Shown in pieces: positions 55,192 through 64,000 of a DNA stretch of 64,000 nt. The stretch is from Delphinus delphis (lineage: Eukaryota > Chordata > Mammalia > Artiodactyla > Delphinidae). The stretch covers positions 3,286,001 to 3,350,000 of the forward strand of contig NW_027192650.1 of the NCBI RefSeq assembly GCF_949987515.2, read 5' to 3'. A program made the position numbers and the translations under genes. The first letter of the stretch is position 1; every line of letters begins with the position of its first letter. A model generated the notes under the pieces. That model did not search any database, was not told the origin of the DNA, and saw only the letters and a program-made list of their open reading frames with translations.

Positions 55192-56771
55192 TCTGAAAGA
55201 GAATCAAGCATGTGTACAGGGGCATAAACGCAGCAGTGATAGGATTGGAGAGGTTCGGTGAGCAAATGAAGACCCTTTGAAGTCATATTGCATGGTACCC
55301 ATTCCACGGGTTTCAACTACCCAGGTTTTAGGTATTCTTCCTTCAGCTAAAACATGCATGTGGAACCCAGAGTATGATCAACCATGTGATCGGGAGACGT
55401 GTTCAAATATGTCTCAGTTTTCCTCCCCTGGTACTCGGGAGCAACATTCCAGACGCTTTACTAACACTCTCCCTACTTGGAGAGTCAGCGCCTTTAACCT
55501 CCTGTTTGGCACAGTTTGCAATTTCTGCGGAAGATGAACAGGAATAGCGAGAACCAATGAGAGGCTAGCTGGAGGTGTCTGGACGGGCAAATTTAACTCT
55601 CATTTCCCACGAGGAAGAGGAAATAACCAAAGGCTCAGCGTGCCGTCCCGGAACCAGATTAGGGCCTGAAGCCATCCTGCGGTGTTGCGGCCAGCTCAAA
55701 AGAAAGCGAGTTGAAGAAAGGAGCTCAGGGGCACTGTAATTCACAAACCTGCAGAGTTATAAATGACAGCTATCGTCCAAAAATAGACTGAAGTAAGGCT
55801 GCCAAGAGGACTTGAAAGCGGGGCAGAATTACAGGATACCGATTTCAGGAGGTAGACTGGAATTACATTGAAAGCATAGGAAAAGAGGCAGACCGTCCAC
55901 AATGATGCACTTGGCCAAAAAGGGCGTATGCGTTTTTTCCTGAATATATTCAGGAAAAAACGCATACGCCCTTTTTGGCCAACCAAGCAAGTTTGCAAAG
56001 GAAATCTGCACTACAATGAAGTCTCACTTCCCCCCGGTCAAAAGGGCCATCTGAAAAAAGTGTAAAATCCAGAAAGGCAGGACAGGCCATGGAGAACTGG
56101 GAGCCTTGTTATGCTGATGGCCGGGATTTAAATTGCCAACAGACACTGGGGAGAAGTGTATGGTGTTTCCTGAAACATCTAAAAAACAAAGCAACAGAGC
56201 CTAGGGCACTGCCACTTATGGTCCTATAGCTTAGGGAAATTAAAATCAAAAAGACACAGCCACCCCAAAGTTTGGGACGCCTCTGTTTACAAGAACCTCG
56301 TTTACAGTACAAGTTCAACATCGCAGAAAGTGAAAAATGGATAAAGAAGTTGTGGTATTTACTTACAAAGCAATATCACTCAGCAATGAAATCTATGTCA
56401 TCAGGCCCTTAGCAGCACAATGAGTGGATTCAGGTATGATGATTCTAACTGAAATAAGTCACACAGAAAAAGAAACATCATAAGATATCAGTAATACACG
56501 GAATGTAAACTTGGCTACACAGGAACTGAATTACAGAACAGAACAGGGTCTCAAATTTAGAAAACCAACTTATTCTTCCTTAAGGGTAAAGGTGAGTTGG
56601 GGTGCTGCATAAAACCAGAGATTGAAATGAGCACAGATAAAGTTCCTTAAGCCAAATATGGAATAGACAAGAGCTACTCCTTGCTCAACGAAATGGACTC
56701 AACACCCCATATTAAACGCCTAAGAATGTACCTGACTAGTAAGTATCTTAAAACCTATGGATTGCTATGTC
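55192..56771 (+). repeat. Satellite unit M36
   Basis: Palindrome 55911-55982 is perfect. Distant twin of M16 (CTCTGAAAGAG, CTCGGGAGCAAC, GGAATTACATTG, CAGACCGTCC), with private ACAGGATACCG and GGCCGGGATTTAAA. Confidence 0.9.
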
Positions 56772-58350
56772 TCCAAAAAGGAATCAAGCATGTGTACAGG
56801 GGCATAAACGCAGCAGTGATAGGATTGGAGAGGTTCGGTGAGCAAATGAAGACCCTTTGAAGTCATATTGCATGGTACCCATTCCACGGGTTTCAACTAC
56901 CCAGGTTTAAGGTATTCTTCCTTCAGCTAAAACATGCATGTGTAACCTAGAGTATGATCAACCATGTGATCGGGAGACGTGTTCAAATATGTCTCAGTTT
57001 TCGTACCCTGGTACTCGGGTGCAACATTCCAGACGCTTTACTAACACTCTCCCAACTTGGAGAGTCAGTCATTTAACCTCCTGTTTGGCACAGTTTGCAA
57101 TTTCTGCGGAAGATGAACAGGAATAGCGAGAACCAATGAGAGGCTAGCTGGAGGTGTCTGGACGGGCAAATTTAACTCTCATTTCCCACCAGGAAGAGGA
57201 ATTAATCAAAGGCTCAGCGTGCCGTCCCGGAACCAGATTAGGGCCTGAAGCCATCCTGCGGTGTTGCGGCCAGGTCACAAGAAAGCAAGTTGAAGAAAGG
57301 AGCGCAGGGGCACTGTAATTCACAAACCTGCAGAGTTATAAATGACAGCTATCGTCCAAAAATAGACTGAAGTAAGGCTGCCAAGAGGACTTGAAAGCGG
57401 GGCAGAATTGCAGGAAACCGATTTCAGGAGGTAGACTGGAATTGCATTGAAAGCATAGGAAAAGAGGCAGAACGTCCACAATGATGCACTTGGCCAAAAA
57501 GGGCGTATGCGTTTTTTCCTGAATATATTCAGGAAAAAACGCATACGCCCTTTTTGGCCAACCAAGCAAGCTTGCAAAGGAAATCTGCACTACAATGAAG
57601 TCTCACTTCCCCCCGGTCAAAAGGGCCATCTGAAAAAAGTGTGAAATCCAGAAAGGCAGGACAGGCCATGGAGAACTGGGAGCCTTGTTATGCTGATGGG
57701 CGCGATGTAAATTGCCAACAACCACTCGGGAGAAGTGTATGGTGTTTCCTGAAACATCTAAAAAACAAAGCAACAGAAGCTAGGGCACTTCCACTTATGG
57801 TCCTATAGCTTAGGGAAATTAAAATCAAAAAGACACAGCCACCCCAAAGTTTGGAACGGCTCTGTTTACAAGAACCTCGTTTACAGTACAAGTTCAACAT
57901 CGCAGAAAGTGAAAAATGGATAAAGAAGTTGTGGTATTTACTTACAAAGCAATATCACACAGCAATGAAATCTGTGTCATCAGGCCCATAGCAGCATAAT
58001 GAGTGGATTCGGGTATGGTGATTCTAACTGAAATAAGTCACACAGAAAAAGAAACATCAAAAAATATCACTAATACATGGAATTTAAACTTGGCTACAGA
58101 GGAACTGCATTACAGAACAGAACAGGGTCTCAAATTTAGAAAACCAACTTATGCTTGCTTAAGTGGAAAGGTGAGTTCGGGTGCTGCATAAAAGCAGAGA
58201 TTGAAATGAGCACAGATAAAGTTCCTTAAGCCAAATATGGAATAGACAAGAGCTACTCTTTGCTCAGCGAAATGGACTCCACAGCCCATATTAAACGCCT
58301 AAGAATATAACTGACTAGTAAGTATCTTAAAACCTATGGATTGCTATGTC
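56772..58350 (+). repeat. Satellite unit M37
   Basis: Palindrome 57490-57561 is perfect. Class C 5' half. The 3' half begins class A, then from about 57,955 takes the diverged form seen in M28 (CACACAGCAATG, ATGGTGATTC, CATCAAAAAATATC). Confidence 0.9.
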
Positions 58351-59862
58351 TCCAAAAGAGAATCAAGCGTGTGTACAAGGGTCATAAACGCAGCAGTGAT
58401 AGGATTGGAGAGATTCGGTGAGCAAATGAAGACCCTTTGAAGTCATATTGCATGGTACCCATTCCACGGGTCTCAACTCTCCAGGTTTAAGGTATTCTTT
58501 CTTCAGCTAAAACATGCATGTGGAACCCAGAGTATGATCAACCGTGTGATCGGGAGACGTGTTCAAATATGTCTCAGTTTTCGTCCCCTGGTACTTCAGT
58601 TCAACATTCCAGACGCTTTACTAACACTCTCCCCACTTGGAGAGTCAGTCCCTTTAACCTCCTGTTTGGCCCAGTTTGCAATTTCTGCGGAAGATGTACA
58701 GGAATAGGGAGAACCAATGAGAGACAAGCGGGAGGTGTCTGGACGGGCAAATTTAACTCTAATTTCCCACCAGGATGAGGAATTAACCAAAGGCTCAGCG
58801 TGCCGTGCCGGAACCAGATTAGGGCCTGAAGCCATCCTGCGGTGTTGCGGCCAGCTCACAAGAAAGCGAGTTGAAGAAAGGAGCTCAGGGGCACTGTAAT
58901 TCACAAACCTGCAGAGTTATAAATGACAGCTATCGTCCAAAAATATACTGAAGTAAGGCTGCCAAGAGGACTTGAAAGCGGGGCAGAATTGCAGGAAACC
59001 GATTTCAGGAGGTAGACTGGAATTGCATTGAAAGCATAGGAAAAGAGGCAGAACGTCCACAATGATGCACTTGGCCAAAAAGGGCGTATGCGTTTTTTCC
59101 TGAATATATTCAGGAAAAAACGCATACGTCCTTTTTGGCCAACCAAGCAAGCTTGCAAAGGAAATCTGCACTACAATGAAGTCTCACTTCCCCCCGGTCA
59201 AAAGGGCCATCTGAAAAAAGTGTAAAATCCAGAAAGGCAGGACAGGCCATGGAGAACTGGGAGCCTTGTTATGCTGATGGGCGGGATGTAAATTGCCAAC
59301 AGACACTCGGGAGAAGTGTATGGTGTTTCCTGAAACATCTAAAAAACAAAGCAACAGAGCCTAGGGCACTTCCACTTATGGTCCTATAGCTTAGGGAAAT
59401 TAATATCAAAAAGACACAGCAACCCCAAAATTTGGGATGGCTCTTTTTACAGGAATCTCTTCTATGGCACAAGTTAAATATCCCAGAGAGCAAATAATGG
59501 ATAAAGAAGTTGCGGTACTTATGTACAACAGAATACCACTCAGCAATGAAATCTATGTCACCAGGCCTGTACCAGCATAATGAGTGGATTGAGGCACGAT
59601 GATTCTAAGTGAAATAAGTCACACAGAAAAAGAAACATCATAAGGTATCACTTATACACGGAATGTGAACTTGGCTACACATGAACTGAATTACAAAACA
59701 GAACAGGGTCTCAAGTTTAGAAAACCAACTTATGCCTGCTTAAGGGGGAAGGTGAGTTGGGGTGCTCCATAAAAGCAGAGTTTGAAATTAGCACAGATAC
59801 CGTTCCATAAGCCATATATGTAATAGACAAGAGCTACCCCTTGCTCAACGAAATGGATTCAA
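58351..59862 (+). repeat. Satellite unit M38 (terminal, truncated, diverged)
   Basis: Palindrome 59071-59142 has one right-arm mismatch (ATACGTCC). To about 59,395 the unit is ordinary. From there to 59,862 it departs from all others (CTCTTTTTACAGGAATCTC, CTATGGCACAAG, ACAACAGAATACCACTCAGC, TCTAAGTGAAATAAG, ATCACTTATACACGG, CCATATATGTAATAGAC). Several of these read closer to L1 than interior units do. It stops after GGATTCAACA, about 70 bp short of a full unit. Confidence 0.9.
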
Positions 59863-60560
59863 CAATGAGGTATCACCTCACACCTGGTAGAATAGGCATC
59901 ATTGAAAATCTACAAACAAAAAATGCTGGAAAGGGTGTGGAGAAAAGGAACCCTCTCCCACTATTGTTGGGAATATAAATTGATACAGTCATTATGGAGA
60001 ACAATATGGAATTTCTTAAGAAACTAACAATAGAATTACCATATGATACAGCAATCCCAGTACTGGACATATACCCAGACAAAACCATAAATCAAAAAGA
60101 GTCATTCACCGCAATGTTCATTGCATCACTATTTTCAATATCGAGGTAATGGAAGCAACCTAAATGCCCACAGACAGACGAATGCATAAAGCTGTGGTAC
60201 ATATATAAAATGGAATATTACTAAGCCATGAAAAGGAATGAAATTGGGTCATTTGTAGAGACGTCGATGGATCTAGAGACTGTCATACAGAGTGAAGTAA
60301 GTCAGAAAGAGAAAAACAAATCTTGTATATTCATGCATATATGTGGAACCTAGAAAAACTGTACAGATTAACCATTTTGCAAGGCATAAATAGAGCAACA
60401 GATGTAGACAACAAACGTATGGACAACAAGGGGGGAAAGCTGTTGGAGGGGTGGTGGTGGGAGGAGTTGAGAGACTGGGATTGGCATGTATACATTTATA
60501 TGTATAAAATAGATAACCAATAAGAACCTGCTGTATAAAAATATAAAATAAAATTCAAAA
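59863..60560 (+). mobile_element. 5'-truncated LINE-1 fragment (end of ORF2 and 3' UTR)
   Basis: The sequence starts ATGAGGTATCACCTCACACC, a landmark near the end of mammalian L1 ORF2, and runs through the ORF2 C-terminal region (GGGAATATAAATTG, TGGTACATATATAAAATGG, GTCAGAAAGAGAAAAAC) into a cetartiodactyl-style 3' UTR (GTATGGACAACAAGGGGGG, AAAATAGATAACCAATAAG, GAACCTGCTGTATAAAA). It ends in an A-rich tail. Frameshifts and stops make it non-functional and it lacks the 5' part of the element. It abuts the satellite directly and has the same orientation as the L1-derived half of each unit. I see no clear target-site duplication. Confidence 0.9.
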
Positions 60561-60720
60561 TTAAAAAGAAATAAAATTTAAAAAATAAAACAGAAAAAAC
60601 AATTATTCCCTGCACATACATGTATTTATATGAATAAATTATTTCCATGCTTATATCTGTAAATACAAAAAAGAGGAATAAAATCTACCTTGAACCAAAA
60701 ACGAAAAAGAGAAAAAAAAC
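60561..60720. repeat. A-rich low-complexity tail
   Basis: Runs of A broken by T, such as AATAAAATTTAAAAAATAAAAC, follow the L1 3' end, then AT-rich sequence and another A-rich stretch ending near 60,720. Probably the L1 tail with later expansion, possibly a second small insertion. Confidence 0.6.
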
Positions 60721-61860
60721 ACAGAACCCACCAGTTACACAGAGGAAAACCGTATCAGGGCACTTGCTCCAGTTGTAAACAATTCTGAAGTTGGTCAGTG
60801 GTGGGGAATCGTCTCCCATTCAGCCAGCAGCCCCCACGCAACAAGCGTCCTCATTGCAAAGCTGGGGCACCGTGCCGAGGCATCTGTGAGTAAACGTGAG
60901 CTGAGCCCCAGGCCAGTTGCTGCTGAACTATTCCCACCCGTCCCAGGTAAAACACCTGAATATATACAAGGACTTGAAAGCCTAGAGGAAGGGCCATAGA
61001 GCCACACGAGTGACAGCATGCCGGCCGACTTGGTGCCTGCAGGCCAGCCAGGATGGTCCTGGCCCTGGGTGCTCTTCTGGAAGATTTCCATTTCCCTGCC
61101 TGAGATACCCGTCCTGTCCCTGCCCCCACTGCTTTTTTCCTTCCTCACCTCTGCCCAGGGAGAAATTCCAGCAGCAGGTATGGGTGACACATCCTCTTCT
61201 TTAGCAGGTGGCAGCCTGGCAACTGCTGCAGAAAGTCCAGCAGAGCCCCACTCACACTGGGCCACCCACAAAGCCGTGGCCTCTCACTCCCTCCCACCAG
61301 CCCAGCCCCGAGACTGCTGACAGGGCAGAGAAAATGGCGTCAGGCACGGCTGCAGGGGCTCTTGCTGCCTGGAGTGGTATTTATATTGATCTCAACCCAG
61401 GCACACCTGGGGAGGGCTGGCCGGCACGGTAAGGCTGCCCAGGTCAGCCAATCATCACCCCTCAGGGGCTCACAGTTGCAGAAAATGGAACTTGCTGAAC
61501 CGGCCAGGTCCAAGGAACAGGTGTGGGCTCCTGAGAGTCAGGATAGACAAGGGGCTGCAGCTTTGGCTTGTTTTCTAATCATTTTATCTGGCCCATGAGT
61601 GGGAGACAACTTCAAGAAAACCCTCTCCTAATGAGAGGAACCCAGGAGTCAGGGAGAGGAGGGGTGGGTGGTGGTTGGAGACAGAGGCCTGGTGCCCTGG
61701 GTGCAGTGGAAGTCTCTGGAAGACCAGGTGGAGGGAGGCCTCACGGAGTGATGCCCAGGGTCACAGACCTGTCGCAGCTGCTGTTTGTTAGTTCAAGTCC
61801 TGCTCTGAGGTGCTCTGTGTCAGCTCTGAGCGACAGGTGAGCTGGGGGTGCTCTGCAATG
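60721..61860. other. Unassigned, moderately GC-rich flank
   Basis: Base composition changes sharply from the A-rich tail to ordinary mixed sequence. Several reading frames of 60-158 codons overlap on both strands (the longest, minus strand 60,795-61,271), but none shows a motif I recognise, codon-phase consistency or convincing splice sites. An ATAAAA-like promoter or first exon is not evident. It may be unique genomic DNA or an old element too decayed for me to name. Confidence 0.4.
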
Positions 61861-61900
61861 AGGGCTATGTGCACGGTTCCTGTGTGCCCAGCCCTGCCAC

Positions 61901-62042
61901 GGTACCTGCAAGGGTAGCTCTGTATCCTGGGAGGGGCCTGACCACGAGAGCCCCGTGGGCTGGGGTGGGGGTGGGGTACCTGCCCAGGTGAGCTCCATAT
62001 TCTGGGATTGGTCTGACCACGAGAGCCCCATGGGCTGCTGGG
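61901..62042. repeat. Degenerate 74-bp tandem duplication
   Basis: Two copies begin GGTACCTGC at 61,901 and 61,975. Both contain CTGACCACGAGAGCCCC followed by TGGGCTG. They differ by substitutions and a GGGGTGGGGGTGGGG tract in the first copy. A local duplication, not part of the satellite. Confidence 0.7.
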
Positions 62043-62069
62043 GACCTGGTAAAGGATGTCAGGACAGTC

Positions 62070-63030
62070 AGTGAAGCCACCGAGGATATACCTCCAGTTG
62101 CTCCTAATTCCTACACCCTGCTGGTCATTCTACCAACCACCAGGACATGGTATTCTGTATTAGTCTTCAATGATGCCTTCTTTTGTATTCCATTAGTCCC
62201 AGAGTCACAAGAAATTTTGGCTTGTGAGTGGCAGGACTCAACATACAACTAAAACAATACTTCCGGGCCGTCTGGCCCCAAGGGTGCAAAAATTCCCACA
62301 CCATCTTTGGGGAAAGCTTAGCTAAAGACCTAAAAGTTCTACCTCTGGAAAAGGAAACCCTCCTTCAATATGCAGACGACATTCTGATCACCAGCCCTAC
62401 TAAGGAGGCCTCTGAACTACCAAGCCAATAAAGGATAGAAGTTGTCCAAGAAAAAGCTCAAATATCACAGACTGCGGTGACCTGCCTGGGCTTCATTCTC
62501 ACAGAAGGTCAGAGAAGCCCATCCCAGGAAAGGGAAGAAACCATTTTCAGCCTTACCCCTTTCTAAAACTAGAAGACAGCTTAGGGGTTCCTGGGGAGGC
62601 CAGGGTTTGCTGCTTCTGGATCCCTAGCTACAGTCTACTAGCTGGGCCTCTATATGAAACACTGAAAGGAAAAGATGATGATCCTTTTGAATAGAATCCA
62701 GAAGTGGCCTTTCAAGAATGGAAAGAGCAGTCAGTTCAGACCCTTGCCCTGGAACTCCCTAATTTAGCTAAACCCTTTGACCTTTACATTCCCAGTGAAA
62801 GGTGAATCGCCATTGGAGAATTAGTGCAAAAACTGGGACCACTTGAAATGGAACAATGCAAGAATGCCATCCAGGTAGGATAAACTACGGTCACTAAGGG
62901 GCTTGGCCCACTGCCACATCTGGCCAAGATACTGGCGGTATCTAAAAACCTGGAAATCAGCAGCCCAAAAGGCCACCTCCCTCCTAAGGGAAAAGGACCC
63001 CACGTGGTGATCCTAACCACCAACCATGCC
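62070..63030 (+). pseudogene. Degraded endogenous retrovirus pol fragment (reverse transcriptase to RNase H boundary)
   Basis: Translated pieces show reverse transcriptase landmarks in the right order: a DAFFCIPL stretch at 62,172-62,195, a PQG-type motif (WPQGCKNS) at 62,273-62,296, and the catalytic YADD box at 62,369-62,380. Downstream pieces match the connection region. The first landmark lies in a different frame from the next two, and stop codons interrupt each frame, so no enzyme can be made. The arrangement suggests an ERV1, gammaretrovirus-like lineage; this is my reading of the motif spacing. No gag, integrase or envelope is recognisable with confidence. It is an old copy lying about 2.2 kb from the satellite edge. 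Confidence 0.75.
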
Positions 63031-64000
63031 CTGAAGTTGCAGGGTTCGCTCCGTGGGCACACCGACCTCGAGTGAGGAGGCCCTCCAACTCCAACATCCA
63101 GAGAGATAACCGGGGGCAACAGGGCACCATGACGACTCGTGTGAACATCACTTGACCTGGAGTTTCTCTCATAAAACAACAAGAGTGTGTCCCAAAAGAG
63201 TAGACTACTGCTTGCAGGACTTACTGCACCCAGAGGGGAGCTAATAATCTTGGCGGGGGAACAGTATACCACACTGTCACCATAGAAAAGCCTACAGACA
63301 CCGTGATGATGGTGGCCAATAAGACCGGCTGGACTCCTGTTTACTTCAAAAGGCTGTTGACTCAGTAGCCATCATGGTCCTTGATCACCACTGACCCTGG
63401 ACTGTCTGGGAGTTGAGCGGGCAGGGCTCTGACACCTGGTGCTGTTTGTACGTTAATTCAGGGGCCTAATTGAAGAAAGCGCAGACTACTGGTCAGAGCA
63501 TCTAGGCTGGCAGAGACGGTCAGCCTAAGGTGGCCGAACAAATGTGGGGCGGGGTGAAACCGGCCCCCACAGCGTCTCTGCACATCTCTTTCCTGGACCC
63601 TTAAAGGTCATTAGAATCTATAACACTTCCAATGCTGGTGCTCAGGTGGACGAGCAGGGAGGCAGGGGTCCTGGGGACAATCAACGTCACCGGGAGGCTG
63701 CTGGGGAGAAGCTCTGACCCTCGCCCCAGGGTATGAGGGCTCCCAACTCAGCACTCAGCAGTTACAGAAGAAGGGTCTGCACCCTCAGCACTCCAAGAAT
63801 GAGGAACGGGACAAAAGGCAGAGGAGGGGTTTGTCCCCAGCAAAGCCCATTAAAAATCCCTGGGAGATAAAAGTAGAATCTGGGCAATAAAGTCAAGTCT
63901 AACCTTTTTTATCCTTTGTGCTTTGTCTAATTTCACGTGCTCCTAGGGTCCCGCATGCAGAGGTTCCACACCCGGCACTTCAGACCAGATTTCCTAGTGC
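63031..64000. other. Unassigned 3' flank, possibly retroviral 3' remnant
   Basis: No reading frame here is convincing. AATAAA occurs at 63,886-63,891 after a TTAAAAATCCC stretch, and a T-rich segment follows. This would fit a decayed LTR or a gene-like 3' end, but I cannot find paired LTR ends or a primer-binding or polypurine site. It may belong to the same old retrovirus as the upstream pol fragment. Confidence 0.3.

Larger units (their letters stand above)
1..59862 (+). repeat. Tandem satellite array, about 1,579-bp unit, 38 units
   Basis: The same unit recurs 38 times head to tail. Start-to-start spacings are 1,577-1,580 bp, apart from one unit of 1,500 bp and a truncated last unit of about 1,511 bp. 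Units differ from each other by scattered substitutions and 1-3 bp indels, so they are distinct copies. I phase units at the motif TCCGAAAGAGAATCAAG, which falls at base 1. Unit length and the L1-derived half match what is known of the common cetacean satellite, a heterochromatin component conserved across whales and reported (Kapitonov and colleagues, 1998, as I recall) to be built from L1 sequence. The array enters from the left edge and ends at 59,862. It has no coding function that I can see. Plus denotes the L1 sense direction. Confidence 0.95.

Noticed and set aside
1..59862. CRISPR-like array
   Set aside because: The repeat is about 1.58 kb with no short repeat and unique spacer pattern, and the sequence is mammalian in character.
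1..59862. Assembly artefact from repeating one read
   Set aside because: Units carry many private and linked variants, mosaics and length differences, which artificial duplication of a single copy would not give. Near-identical pairs (M6/M7, M19/M21) still deserve read support.
59873..60088. 71-codon minus-strand frame at the array edge
   Set aside because: It is the antisense shadow of the L1 ORF2 remnant.
60795..61271. 158-codon minus-strand frame in the right flank
   Set aside because: Composition is GC-rich, other frames overlap it on both strands, and I see no motif, no start context and no splice structure that supports a gene.
63880..63900. AATAAA as the polyadenylation signal of a gene or LTR
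   Set aside because: A single hexamer is too weak on its own. No upstream coding sequence or LTR boundary could be identified, so it is noted only within the flank entry.

Overview
The window is almost entirely one long tandem repeat. From base 1 to about 59,862 the same unit of about 1,579 bp repeats head to tail 38 times, and the last copy is cut short. The array is already running at base 1, so its left end lies outside the window. I number the units M1 to M38. The unit length, an L1-derived half and an overall layout of satellite followed by mammalian retroelements all fit the common cetacean satellite, described at about 1,580 bp in baleen whales and non-delphinid toothed whales and at a longer length in delphinids. 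I therefore read this as heterochromatin from a whale genome. The assignment rests on recalled knowledge of that satellite, not on a search.

Each unit has three parts. (1) About 720 bp that I cannot assign to a known element. (2) A 72-bp inverted repeat with no spacer, exact in 27 of 38 units by my reading. (3) About 780 bp that aligns, in sense orientation, to the end of LINE-1 ORF2 and the start of its 3' untranslated region. An independent L1 fragment sits at 59,863-60,560, so the homology can be checked inside the window. The L1 similarity appears to run back into the right arm of the palindrome, which suggests the palindrome formed by inverted duplication of an L1 segment.

The array has visible history. 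Units fall into recurring sequence classes and many are mosaics of two classes. A block of about 7.9 kb (five units) is duplicated in tandem (about 3.7-11.6 kb and 11.6-19.5 kb). The two copies carry different single-unit duplications inside. One unit (M25) has lost 80 bp, with a breakpoint within 5 bp of the palindrome's centre. The last unit is markedly diverged in its L1-derived half and looks closer to the L1 ancestor than the interior units do.

The right flank (59,863-64,000) holds a 5'-truncated L1 with an A-rich tail, about 1.3 kb of moderately GC-rich sequence I do not recognise, a degraded endogenous retrovirus pol fragment (about 62,070-63,030), and a final stretch with a possible polyadenylation signal. 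I see no intact protein-coding gene, tRNA, rRNA or CRISPR array. The many short reading frames across the array are by-products of the repeat.
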